From assembly GCF_014697425.1 (NCBI RefSeq), contig NZ_JACJRU010000019.1:1-64000 (forward strand): a DNA stretch of 64,000 nucleotides. The letters run 5' to 3'. The translations under genes and the position numbers were made by a program. The notes under the pieces were generated by a model that saw only the letters and a list, made by a program, of their open reading frames with translations, searched no databases and had not been told where the DNA came from. The DNA comes from Nostoc sp. FACHB-110. GTDB taxonomy: Bacteria > Cyanobacteriota > Cyanobacteriia > Cyanobacteriales > Nostocaceae. The number at the start of each line of letters is the position of its first letter. The first letter of the stretch is position 1. This document shows, in pieces, positions 52,024 through 60,183 of this stretch.

Positions 52024-52371
52024 ATGAAACAAGCGTTGCCTGTACCGCCGGAAGTGGTGCAACAAGTAGCCGAATATTTCAGCCTGTTAAGTGAGCCGAT
52101 GCGTCTGCGGCTGTTGCACTTACTACGGGATGAAGAAAAATGTGTACAAGAATTGGTAGAGGCAACACAAACTTCGCAGGCAAATGTCTCGAAACACCTG
52201 AAAGTAATGTGGCAAGCCGGAATCCTCAGCCGTCGCAGTGAAGGCACTTGCGCTTACTATCGGGTGGAAGACGAAATGATTTTTGAATTATGTAATCAGG
52301 TATGCGATCGCCTCGCTTCAAGGTTAGAACAGCAAGCTCGTAACTTTCGCATTCTGAACACAAAACTTTAG
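52024..52371 (+). CDS. ArsR/SmtB family transcriptional regulator
   Basis: A 115-residue protein from the ATG at 52024; the GTG/ATG further upstream has no family match. It has the ArsR winged-helix: PPEVVQQVAEYFSLLSEPMRLRLLHLLRDEEKCVQELVEATQTSQANVSKHLKVMWQAGILSRRSEGTCAYYRVEDEMIFELCNQVCDRL. One Cys in the recognition-helix region (EKCVQEL) and two more in the C-terminal helix (LCNQVC) could bind metal or a redox signal. Similar proteins in cyanobacteria are encoded near housekeeping genes; the effector is unknown. Confidence 0.87.
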   Translation: MKQALPVPPEVVQQVAEYFSLLSEPMRLRLLHLLRDEEKCVQELVEATQTSQANVSKHLKVMWQAGILSRRSEGTCAYYRVEDEMIFELCNQVCDRLASRLEQQARNFRILNTKL

Positions 52372-52375
52372 GTCA

Positions 52376-52520
52376 TTTGTCAAAGGTCAATAGTCAATGT
52401 TAATTTTGACTTTTGACTTTTGAACGCTAGTTGCTACAACGGAGGTTATCTCCCGAACTTTGCTCAACGCGGGTTCCCCGCGCACGCAAGTTCTCGGGAG
52501 CAACGCACTGGCTCCTTTTG
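52376..52520. repeat. Heptamer tract and GC-rich dispersed repeat
   Basis: GTCAAAGGTCAATAGTCAAT and TTTTGACTTTTGACTTTTGA precede a segment with ACGCTAGTTGCTACAACGGA and several GC-rich complementary parts (GAACTTTGCTC / GCAAGTTCTCGGGAG). It resembles the segment at 42130-42200 in layout. It separates convergent genes. Confidence 0.6.
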
Positions 52521-52521
52521 A

Positions 52522-53142
52522 CTAGAGAGGATAATTTTTATCAAAGCTTTCACGAGTCAGGGGTTGTTGCAATTCTACGCCTTCGCCACCTAACACATCT
52601 AAAGGTTTGCCGTTTACGTCAATGTAAATTTTGGCTTTGGGGTTAATACTAGAGGCTGTGTAAACAACTTGCCCTACACGACCTATCATTGAGGTACTAC
52701 CGCCGCCACTGGTAAAGCTATCAGATAAATTGACGTGGACTTCATCACCGTCGATTTTCAAGCCTAGCAGCTTTGTGCCTTTGGGAATGGTGGTGGAGTC
52801 TGTACTGTCACTTGGCCCTTCTAATAAAGCCTGGAAAGCTTTTTCTAGGGCTTGGTTAGGCTGATTAGCTGCGACTTCTACTGATTTAGGTACTAAAGCA
52901 ATATTTTTTTCTTTTGGTTTTAGCCAGTAAACTTGAGCAGTTTGTTCGTTTTGTTGGGTAGTTGATGGCTGTGTGGGCTGATGTTGAATAGTTTGATTGG
53001 GGTTAGCTGGGTTAGTTGTAATAGGTGCTTTTTGGGACTGGGTAGTTAACCAAGCTACACCACCACTAACTGCAATCACCGCTGCGGAAACGGCTGCAAC
53101 TACACTCGAAGATACACGATTAGTTCTTGGTTCATCATTCAT
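52522..53142 (-). CDS. GerMN domain-containing protein
   Basis: A 206-residue protein with an N-terminal membrane helix (about 12-32), a Gln/Thr-rich linker (about 35-68) and a GerMN domain: VYWLKPKEKNIALVPKSVEV, ALEKAFQALLEGPSDSTDSTTIPKGTKLLGLKIDGDEVHVNLS, MIGRVGQVVYTASSINPKAKIYIDVNGKPL. GerMN domains bind peptidoglycan-related or lipid ligands in exported proteins of many phyla. In cyanobacteria the function is unknown; envelope location is inferred. Confidence 0.88.
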   Translation of the reverse strand: MNDEPRTNRVSSSVVAAVSAAVIAVSGGVAWLTTQSQKAPITTNPANPNQTIQHQPTQPSTTQQNEQTAQVYWLKPKEKNIALVPKSVEVAANQPNQALEKAFQALLEGPSDSTDSTTIPKGTKLLGLKIDGDEVHVNLSDSFTSGGGSTSMIGRVGQVVYTASSINPKAKIYIDVNGKPLDVLGGEGVELQQPLTRESFDKNYPL

Positions 53143-53603
53143 ATTAAAAACCTTCTTGACTGACTGAGGGCTGAAATAATTTTTATGTGAAGAGCAGCCT
53201 GGTTAAGGACGATACTAATAAGTTAAGAGTTTCCCGAGATTTGCTGAAGGACTCGATACATTGAAATAATGCGATCGCTGACACTAAAATAGTCCTTCTT
53301 TTATTCTAGAATTTGTACTTTAAATCCGTCATCTATCAAATTCTTTAAATCTCATTGTTTCGTGAGATTTAGGAAATTATTCAGAATTAGGGAACAGGGA
53401 ACAGAATTTTTCTCTATTACCTGTACCTGTTTGTCTGAGTTTAAAAGTTAAATTTTTTTCAACTGTAAACAACTCTCAAGCTGGTTTATTTGAGCATTTT
53501 AGCTGTTAATTTTGTCAGCAGTCAGTACTCAGAAGCCAGAATTTTAAAGCAAAGCAGTATAATTTGACTAAGTTTGCTAGCATTCTGACTCCTGAATTAT
53601 TAT
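53143..53603. other. Intergenic region between GerMN gene and proS
   Basis: A 461-bp AT-rich gap between two minus-strand genes. It includes a 9-bp hairpin TAAATCTCA/TGAGATTTA at 53346-53371, and no recognisable gene. The GerMN promoter should lie near 53160-53300. Confidence 0.45.
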
Positions 53604-55418
53604 TTAATTTTTACCTTCTATTGCTGCTGTAACCCATTGTTTCAATGTAGTTATAACTTCATCAATGGCAATTTCTTGAGATTGACGAGTTGCTCTTTCT
53701 ACTACTTCAACTTTGCCGTTAGCGATTGCGCGTCCCGTAACAATTCTATAAGGTATGCCAATTAAATCAGCATCTTTAAATTTAACTCCGGCGCGTTCAT
53801 CACGGTCATCTAATAATGTTTCAATCCCGGCTTGATTGAGTTCGGTGTAAAGTTTTTCAGCTATTTGTACTTGTTGGGCATCATTAATGTTAGGAATTGT
53901 CACAATGGCGTGATAAGGTGCGATCGCTACAGGCCAAATAATCCCATCTTTATCGTAAGATTGCTCAACTGCTGACTGTGCCAAGCGGGAAACACCCACA
54001 CCATAGCAACCCATCACCAAGGGTTTTTCTTCACCTTGTTCGTTGGTATAAGTTGCACCCAAGGCTTGGGAATATTTTGTGCCTAATTGGAAGATGTGAC
54101 CGACTTCGATACCTCTAGCGCTAGAGAGAGTTTGTTCGGGGTTGTGCAAGGCGCGATCGCCTGGTCTGGCTTTACGCAAATCTACTATGCTTTCTGGTAG
54201 CTTAAATTGCTCATTCCAATTTGCGCCAACGACGTGATAACCAGTTTCATTTGCACCAGTCACAAAGTTTTGTAAATCAACGGCTGTTTTATCTACTAAC
54301 CGTACAAATTTGGCGTGGACTTGTTTGTTACCTGCAATATATTCATCGCTAATATCTGGTGCAATGTAACCCAAAGGTAGAGATTTCGCCGCCCAGGTTT
54401 GTTGTGTTTCTGCACTGGGTACATTTAAGGCGATGACGGCTTTCGCGCCGTAGTTAGCTGCTAACCGCGTCAATTCATTTTGTAATTTAACTTCGTTGAC
54501 TTCCTGATCTCCACGAATACTTACCAGTACCAACACAGTCACGCCATTATCGTAGACTGTTTGATACAAAACGCTTTTAACTATTTGGGTGGGAGAACAT
54601 TTGAGGAATGAAGAGAGTTTTTCAATCGTATCTGTTCCTGGTGTTTCCCGCTTTTCATAACTAGTAAACGGTGAAGTTTCCGCATCCGCAGGTAAAGACA
54701 CAGCTTTTTCGACGTTGGCGGCGTATTTACCATCTTCGGTGTAGAGAACTTCGTCTTCCCCAGCTTCCGCCAACACCATAAATTCGGTAGAACCGGAACC
54801 ACCAATTGCACCAGAGTCAGCCTCTACAGGACGAAAAGCTAAACCAGCACGCCGCAGCATATTGCTGTAGGCTTGGTACATATCTTGGTAGGTTTTTTTC
54901 AGGCTTTCTTCATCGACGTGGAAGGAGTAGCCATCTTTCATGATGAATTCTCGGCCGCGCATTAAACCAAAGCGGGGGCGAATTTCATCACGGAACTTGG
55001 TTTGCAGTTGGTAGAGATGTAACGGTAACTGACGATAAGAGCGAATCATATCACGAGCGATCGCTGTAATCACTTCTTCATGAGTCGGCCCTAATCCTAA
55101 TTGTTGCTCACGGCGATCAATTAGGGAAAACATAATTCCCTCAGCTTTGGTGTAAGTATCCCAACGTCCTGATTCCTTCCACAACTCAGAAGGTTGTAAC
55201 TGGGGTAACAAACATTCTTGTGCGCCTGTGGCGTTCATTTCTTCCCGCACAATTTGAGAAACCTTTTGCAACACTCGCCACATAAACGGGAGATAAGCAT
55301 AAATACCGCTACCGATGCGACGAATATACCCTGCACGGAGTAATAACTTATGGCTAGGAATTTCCGCATCAGCAGGATCATCCCTGAGTGTAACGAATAA
55401 CATTTGTGACAGTCGCAT
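53604..55418 (-). CDS. proS: Prolyl-tRNA synthetase (bacterial type)
   Basis: A 604-residue class II synthetase of the bacterial type with an INS editing domain. Motifs: LLRAGYIRRIGSGIYAYLPFMWRVLQK, GPTHEEVITAIARDMIRSYRQLP (motif 2 follows FRDEIRPRFGLMRGREFIMKDGYSFH), the INS domain about 225-400 with VLVLVSIRGDQEVNEVKLQN, and motif 3 MGCYGVGVSRLAQSAVEQ, then the anticodon-binding domain. It charges tRNA-Pro. Same strand as the GerMN gene but 461 bases away, so separate units are likely. Confidence 0.97.
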   Translation of the reverse strand: MRLSQMLFVTLRDDPADAEIPSHKLLLRAGYIRRIGSGIYAYLPFMWRVLQKVSQIVREEMNATGAQECLLPQLQPSELWKESGRWDTYTKAEGIMFSLIDRREQQLGLGPTHEEVITAIARDMIRSYRQLPLHLYQLQTKFRDEIRPRFGLMRGREFIMKDGYSFHVDEESLKKTYQDMYQAYSNMLRRAGLAFRPVEADSGAIGGSGSTEFMVLAEAGEDEVLYTEDGKYAANVEKAVSLPADAETSPFTSYEKRETPGTDTIEKLSSFLKCSPTQIVKSVLYQTVYDNGVTVLVLVSIRGDQEVNEVKLQNELTRLAANYGAKAVIALNVPSAETQQTWAAKSLPLGYIAPDISDEYIAGNKQVHAKFVRLVDKTAVDLQNFVTGANETGYHVVGANWNEQFKLPESIVDLRKARPGDRALHNPEQTLSSARGIEVGHIFQLGTKYSQALGATYTNEQGEEKPLVMGCYGVGVSRLAQSAVEQSYDKDGIIWPVAIAPYHAIVTIPNINDAQQVQIAEKLYTELNQAGIETLLDDRDERAGVKFKDADLIGIPYRIVTGRAIANGKVEVVERATRQSQEIAIDEVITTLKQWVTAAIEGKN

Positions 55419-55727
55419 CGTTTAATCCCTTTCCAAATCTTTTAAAGTATGAAGTCTGAAGTATGAAGTATAAAAGTGGTTGGTCAACTAAAGGCTGAAG
55501 TATAAAGTATAAAGTCTGAAATTACCCTAGTCATCAAGGTATGGGGTTTGAAATAAGAAAAAATATCTTTCTTCATCCTTGATTCTTTTGCCGATTAATA
55601 GTCATTTATCACAAGGCAAGAGGCAGAAGGCTAAAGTCTGAACTTTCAGACTACCCTGCAGGAACGCCAAAGGCAAACATACTTCATACTTCATACTTCA
55701 CACTTCATACTTCAGGAGAAACTTACC
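55419..55727. other. Divergent intergenic region full of heptamer repeats
   Basis: A 309-bp gap between proS and the acyltransferase. It is largely heptamer-derived: TATGAAGTCTGAAGTATGAA (55446-55470), GGCTGAAGTATAAAGTATAA (55490-55520), and the array at 55679-55715. Between these is a segment shared, inverted, with 15817-15862. AGGAGAAACTTACC is the ribosome site of the following TTG start. Confidence 0.65.
55649..55715. repeat. Dispersed repeat segment plus TTCATAC heptamer array
   Basis: ACTACCCTGCAGGAACGCCA to 55685 is the inverse of the segment at 15817-15862 with few differences. The following array ACTTCATACTTCATACTTCA up to TTCATACTTCAGG provides the leader of the acyltransferase gene. 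Confidence 0.7.
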
Positions 55728-57116
55728 TTGTCAGACGTAATTTATCAAGCGCAGCCACCCCTAGAATTTATTCAGCCAGCATTTAATCCTTTATTTTTGC
55801 GAGTTGTTCACACGTTTCTACCTAGTTGGATACAATGGCGAACGGCTATTTCCCAGATAGAAGCAGACAACGTTGAGATTTTGGCGGATCTTTATCGTCA
55901 GTTTCAAGGGGGAAAGGTGCGCTTTTTGTTGGCGTTTCGTCATCCTAAAACAGATGATCCTTTTTGTTTGGGTTACTTGTTGTCTCAACTTGTGCCGAAG
56001 GTAGCACGAGAACAAGGTATAACATTACAGTCAAGCGTTCATGCTCATTTTATCTACGATCGCGGCATTCCTCTGTGGGCGGGTGAATATGCAGGTTGGG
56101 TGGCTTCGCGCTTGGGTGGAACTCCTATCCAGCGCGGTAAGGCTGACTGGACAGGGTTGCGTTCGGCGCGGGATTTGTTCGCCAATGGCAAATTCCCGAT
56201 GGCTGCTGCGCCAGAAGGTGCGACAAATGGACTATCAGAAATTGTGAGTCCATTAGAACCAGGTATTGCCCAATTAGGCTTTTGGTGTGCGGAAGACTTG
56301 CAAAAAGCCGGACGCTCGGAACAGGTTTTAATTGTACCAGTTGGAATTAAATATAGTTATACTGCTGCACCTTGGAGTGCGATCGCGCAATTATTGAGTG
56401 ATTTAGAAGCGGCTAGTGGTTTGCCTGTAAATGCGGGAAAAACCCATAATATTGCTTCAATGGAGTTACTGTATCCGCGATTGTTAGGTTTAGCAGAGCA
56501 TTTATTAACTTTGATGGAGCAATTTTACACGCGATTTTATCATCAAAAGTTAGCAGATGCTCAAACTATTGCGGAAATTAAAGATAGAAATGAAGCCTTA
56601 GCATTAAGATTACAAGCTTTATTAAATGCAGCTTTACAAATATCTGAGCAGTATTTTAACTTGCAACCCAAAGGCACTTTAACTGACCGTTGTCGGCGCG
56701 TAGAACAAGCTGGTTGGAATTATATATTTAGAGAAGATTTTAAGGATATTAAAGCATTATCTTCTGTGGAGATAGCTTTAGGCGATCGCGTTGCAGAAGA
56801 AGCGACTGCGAGAATGTGGCACATGAGATTAGTAGAAAGTTTTGTGGCAGTTTCTGGCAATTATATTAAAGAGAAACCATCAGTTGAAAGATTTGCTGAA
56901 ACCACTTTAATTTTATCGCAGATGATTGCCAAAATCAAAGGTGATAAATCTTTTCAACGTCCGCAATTGGGTAAGCAAAAAGTGAAGATTACTATCGGTC
57001 AGCCGCTATCTATATCTGAGCGTTATTCTGCATATAAAGAAAGTCGTTTAGGTGCGAAGCAAGCGGTTAGTAATTTTACGAATGATTTACAACAGGCGAT
57101 ACAAAGTCTGATTTGA
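55728..57116 (+). CDS. 1-acyl-sn-glycerol-3-phosphate acyltransferase-like protein
   Basis: A 462-residue protein with a TTG start supported by AGGAG 10 bases upstream. The acyltransferase HX4D motif is in LLAFRHPKTDDPFCLGYLL, followed by YDRGIPLWAGEYAGWVASRLGGTPIQRGKADWTGLRSARDLFANGKFPMAAAPEGATNG (blocks II and III with EG). The C-terminal 200 residues are helical and specific to this cyanobacterial group. PlsC-type enzymes acylate lysophosphatidate; here the substrate is uncertain. The family is usual in cyanobacteria. Confidence 0.85.
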   Translation: MSDVIYQAQPPLEFIQPAFNPLFLRVVHTFLPSWIQWRTAISQIEADNVEILADLYRQFQGGKVRFLLAFRHPKTDDPFCLGYLLSQLVPKVAREQGITLQSSVHAHFIYDRGIPLWAGEYAGWVASRLGGTPIQRGKADWTGLRSARDLFANGKFPMAAAPEGATNGLSEIVSPLEPGIAQLGFWCAEDLQKAGRSEQVLIVPVGIKYSYTAAPWSAIAQLLSDLEAASGLPVNAGKTHNIASMELLYPRLLGLAEHLLTLMEQFYTRFYHQKLADAQTIAEIKDRNEALALRLQALLNAALQISEQYFNLQPKGTLTDRCRRVEQAGWNYIFREDFKDIKALSSVEIALGDRVAEEATARMWHMRLVESFVAVSGNYIKEKPSVERFAETTLILSQMIAKIKGDKSFQRPQLGKQKVKITIGQPLSISERYSAYKESRLGAKQAVSNFTNDLQQAIQSLI

Positions 57117-57245
57117 TGAGGGGAATATTTTTTTCACGCGGAGGCGCGGAGAATTATTGAGTGAGCTTTATTACATCTAAAGGCTCTATTCTAAACAAGC
57201 ACTAAACTGGCTCTGCACTCATAATTTATTTAAATTTTAAATAAA

Positions 57246-57824
57246 TTACACACTTGGGAATACTTTAGATAAATCTAAAACTAAATCATTGAAGTATGGC
57301 AGATTGACTGATTCATTTGGTAGAAATATGAGTTTACGGCGATAACCAAATTTACCTTGTAGATTTTGATAAGGCTCGCTATAACACTCTAAAAAATTAT
57401 CTACTAAATTAAATATCCAATAATCTGAAATACCCGCTTCGGCATAAACTGATATTTTTTCTTCTTGGTCATATTTCAAAGAAGAATCTGAAATTTCAAT
57501 TAACAGTAACACATCTGATGGCAGAGGATGTTCTTGTAAATAATCATCAGGACGATTGTGTACAATTACCAAATCTGGTTCTGGTTCACTTCTATTAGAC
57601 AGAATTATCGGCTCTTGTCCTCTCAGTGTTGCCTTTCCGGCAATTATTTTAAATAATTCTCTAGACAAGCGAGTGTTGCAAACAGAATGCGGTTTACCTT
57701 TAGCCGCCATTTGAATAATTTCTCCTTTAATTAGCTCAACTCGGTCATCTTCGGCAAAAAAACCGAGTTCAGCTAAACGGTGATATTCAGCTATGGTAAA
57801 ACGTTTAGCAGTTACTATGTTCAT
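57246..57824 (-). CDS. Uma2 family endonuclease-like protein
   Basis: A 192-residue Uma2 protein: FTIAEYHRLAELGFFAEDDRVELIKGEIIQMAAKGKPH, EPEPDLVIVHNRPDDYLQEHPLPSDVLLLIEISDSSLKYDQEEKISVYAEAGISDYWIFNLV. The D...E-I-S core of the family is complete. It lies just downstream of another Uma2 gene (57885-58694) on the same strand, 60 bases apart; the two are different subtypes, so a tandem duplication is not recent. Confidence 0.92.
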   Translation of the reverse strand: MNIVTAKRFTIAEYHRLAELGFFAEDDRVELIKGEIIQMAAKGKPHSVCNTRLSRELFKIIAGKATLRGQEPIILSNRSEPEPDLVIVHNRPDDYLQEHPLPSDVLLLIEISDSSLKYDQEEKISVYAEAGISDYWIFNLVDNFLECYSEPYQNLQGKFGYRRKLIFLPNESVNLPYFNDLVLDLSKVFPSV

Positions 57825-57884
57825 ATTCCTTAAAGGTTAAGATAGTTTATATTTTGTTTTAGAAATATTATTCATTACCAAAAT

Positions 57885-58694
57885 TTACTCTGGTAATTCA
57901 CCAAACTGTTCTCGATAACGTTGCAAAAGTTGTTCAGCTATTTCTCTTTGCTGTCTTTCTTGTTCAGCGCGAAATCTTTCTTGTTCAGCGCGAAATCTTT
58001 CTTGTTCAGCACGAAATCTTTCTTGTTCAGCACGAAATCTTTCTTGTTCTGCACGAAATCTTTCTTGTTCTGCAATTTCTTCTGGAGTAGCAAATCTATT
58101 ACCTTGTTCGTCAAACCAGTATAGCCACTCTCGTTCCCAACCTTCATGAATACCTTGACTTCTACCAATACCTAAACCTATTTCTGGCAACCATAGTGGT
58201 TCACCAAACTGACGCAAATATTCACCTTTCTCTAAACGATATACTTCAAAAGGTTCATGTTTATCGCGGTGATAATAATCAGGATTATAAATTACATAAT
58301 GCAGTATGCCTAATTGAGCATAGGCGGTCATTTTATTGTCGTATTCTCCTCCATAGGTTTGAGAAACAATTTCTAATACTAATATAGGCACTACATTGTT
58401 TTCTTCTAATAAAACGTAACTTAAGCGTCCTTTAGGATCGTTCTTCCGACGTGGTACTCCTATACTTAAGAAACCATCAGGAATTATTGGGGTTCTGCGA
58501 ATTTGTCTTGTACGATCATAAATGCCCATATCAACACCAAAAAACCAGTCCCAACGGTCTTGCCAAATTAAAGCTAAAATTGCTTTTAATAAGTTGGGAA
58601 TCAGGTTTTGTAGTTCATTATCCACAGGCGTGTCGTCGGAACAAGGTAACTCTTCTGAAGAGGGTAGATACTCAGGAGTGTTGTAGTCTAGCAT
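57885..58694 (-). CDS. Uma2 family protein with EQERFRA heptad-repeat tail
   Basis: A 269-residue Uma2 protein of the long type: DTPVDNELQNLIPNLLKAIL, PDGFLSIGVPRRKN, VVPILVLEIVSQTYGGEYDNKMTAYAQLGILHYVIYNPD. The C-terminal region is a coiled coil made of five perfect EQERFRA heptads, then EQERQQREIAEQLLQRYREQFGELPE. The heptads are encoded by a 21-bp tandem repeat, so tail length may vary between strains. It is related to the interrupted Uma2 gene at 24605-25517, which has a similar but diverged tail. Confidence 0.9.
   Translation of the reverse strand: MLDYNTPEYLPSSEELPCSDDTPVDNELQNLIPNLLKAILALIWQDRWDWFFGVDMGIYDRTRQIRRTPIIPDGFLSIGVPRRKNDPKGRLSYVLLEENNVVPILVLEIVSQTYGGEYDNKMTAYAQLGILHYVIYNPDYYHRDKHEPFEVYRLEKGEYLRQFGEPLWLPEIGLGIGRSQGIHEGWEREWLYWFDEQGNRFATPEEIAEQERFRAEQERFRAEQERFRAEQERFRAEQERFRAEQERQQREIAEQLLQRYREQFGELPE
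57961..58065 (-). repeat. Five 21-bp in-frame tandem repeats
   Basis: Five units of TGTTCAGCGCGAAATCTTTC(T) type. Units 1-2, 3-4 and 5 (plus strand order) carry three alternative variants (CAGCGC, CAGCAC, CTGCAC), which shows stepwise expansion. They encode EQERFRA heptads. Confidence 0.92.
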
Positions 58695-58937
58695 GACGAC
58701 TTGTATAAGAAAGTAATTAAGTGTCCGCTGACTTCATATTAAGACGATACCAGTATCAGCGGTATATGGCAATTATAGCGTGTATACAAGCTATATTCAT
58801 TTTGGGCGATCGCCTGCAATCTTACTCTGTTCTTCTATAGCTTTTTCTCTGCTCATACTATTCTAAGGAACATAACAAATAGGGGTAAAAGTTTTACCCC
58901 TGTATAATAATATGTACATTTGAAAAGAAGCTTAGAC

Positions 58938-59477
58938 TTAAGTTAAGTGGTTTTCTAGGAGTGATGCGATCGCTTCTGGATGAAGTTTTTTATACTTCTT
59001 TTTACCAAGCTGCAATACACAGTTAGGTGCGCTGCTACAACGCTTTTGGCAACCTGTGTGTTCTATTTGTACTTTGTCTAACAAACCGCGATCGCACAAT
59101 GTTTTTTCTAGTTCTGATAATAAACCTTTACCACCTTTTTTTACGCAACCTGATTTTTGACACACCATAATTTTGGCTTGAGGTTGCGGTAGTAATTCTT
59201 GATTTGGGTAAGCATCAATTGGTGCAACTTGATGAGCTTTAATTTTAATCTTGCCTGTTTTTGTGTTTACTTTGCTAACACCACAAATGCGAATTTGTTC
59301 ACCAGGAGCTAAACTACATTGCAACGAACTACGCAAATTTTTTGGTAATTTAATGTACAAATTACCAGAAGGAATTGCTAATTGCAGATATTTTGCTTTT
59401 CCTGATTTGATGCCAGCAAAACCTAGGAACTGCCCTTCTAGGTTCAATTCCGATAACCTCAAATATTTGTCACCCAT
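58938..59477 (-). CDS. 2Fe-2S thioredoxin-like ferredoxin-domain protein of nif region
   Basis: A 179-residue protein. The C-terminal domain (about 100-179) is a thioredoxin-like 2Fe-2S ferredoxin: VCQKSGCVKKGGKGLLSELE, then EHTGCQKRCSSAPNCVLQ, with cysteines fitting the C-x(n)-C...C-x3-C pattern. The N-terminal 95 residues form a separate beta-rich domain (LNLEGQFLGFAGIKSGKAKYLQLAI, GEQIRICGVSKVNTKTGKIKIKA). It ends the nifV-nifZ-nifT run on the minus strand, about 240 bases after nifT. An electron-transfer or cluster-related role is inferred. Confidence 0.82.
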   Translation of the reverse strand: MGDKYLRLSELNLEGQFLGFAGIKSGKAKYLQLAIPSGNLYIKLPKNLRSSLQCSLAPGEQIRICGVSKVNTKTGKIKIKAHQVAPIDAYPNQELLPQPQAKIMVCQKSGCVKKGGKGLLSELEKTLCDRGLLDKVQIEHTGCQKRCSSAPNCVLQLGKKKYKKLHPEAIASLLENHLT

Positions 59478-59512
59478 GTTAACTACTTAAAAATTAACTA
59501 CAAAATAATTAA

Positions 59513-59528
59513 CCCCAAGCTTTTGGGG
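59513..59528 (-). terminator. Short hairpin between nifT and ferredoxin gene
   Basis: CCCCAA/TTGGGG with a four-base loop; read on the minus strand it is followed by TTAATTATTTTG. It may partially terminate nif transcripts before the ferredoxin gene. Confidence 0.5.
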
Positions 59529-59717
59529 CGTTGTTGCTCATTGTTCAATCTAGTTTTTTCAACGCAAAGGTGCGCGGAGGTTAGCGCAGAGTTGCGCGGA
59601 GGTTTTATCAAGAGTTAGTAAAAAGGAAGAAGGAAAAATTGGTTGTTACCTTTTGCCTTCTCTCTTTACTGTTGACTTGTAATTATTAAGCTAGTCCCTA
59701 GTCTCTAGCCTCTCGTT

Positions 59718-59921
59718 TCAAGCCAAGCGTCTAGCTTCTACAGTTTTAGGTAAATTTGCTAAATCAGGTATTTCGGGAAATTCTAATTCCCAACCGTTGG
59801 CTAAGGTAAGAATTTTTCCTGCTTCACCATCTGTTTGTTTAACTACTACTTCTTCTAAATCTTTTTTAGCGACGTAGACTGTTAAATTACCAGCATCATT
59901 CATCCGTAGCATTACCTTCAT
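59718..59921 (-). CDS. nifT: NifT/FixU family protein
   Basis: A 67-residue protein with the NifT signature: MKVMLRMNDAGNLTVYVAKKDLEEVVV and GKILTLANGWELEFPEIPD. It is a small conserved component of nif clusters with no essential biochemical role known. Its start overlaps the 3' end of nifZ by 26 bases, so the two are coupled. Confidence 0.95.
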   Translation of the reverse strand: MKVMLRMNDAGNLTVYVAKKDLEEVVVKQTDGEAGKILTLANGWELEFPEIPDLANLPKTVEARRLA

Positions 59922-60183
59922 GATTTTCCTCAGCAGATTCTAGTTCTTTTTTGCGACAACCAACAACGATTCCTTTATCTAAGAAATGCACAGCATAAAT
60001 ATAGGAACGTTGTAAAAAAGTGCCTATACTTGCTACGTAGCCAATATCTCCTTTTTTCGCTAAAATCTCACCAATTTCTCTACCGGGAAATGTCCCGTCG
60101 TTTTTAATTTGTTTGCGGAGTCTGACTTTTTCGCCAATTTCAAAATCGGGTTCTGACTCTAATTCGTATTCATCGGGCTGCAT
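59896..60183 (-). CDS. nifZ: NifZ family protein
   Basis: A 95-residue protein with the NifZ core FEIGEKVRLRKQIKNDGTFPGREIGEILAKKGDIGYVASIGTFLQRSYIYAVHFLDKGIVVGCRKKELE. NifZ assists P-cluster maturation of the MoFe protein. The start overlaps the end of nifV by 14 bases and the end overlaps nifT; a translationally coupled nifV-nifZ-nifT unit. The acidic N- and C-terminal tails are usual for the cyanobacterial type. Confidence 0.96.
   Translation of the reverse strand: MQPDEYELESEPDFEIGEKVRLRKQIKNDGTFPGREIGEILAKKGDIGYVASIGTFLQRSYIYAVHFLDKGIVVGCRKKELESAEENHEGNATDE

Noticed and set aside
57921..58168. Frames over the Uma2 tandem repeat on both strands
   Set aside because: They are translations of the 21-bp repeat in other frames (FLFSAKS and NKKDFV repeats).
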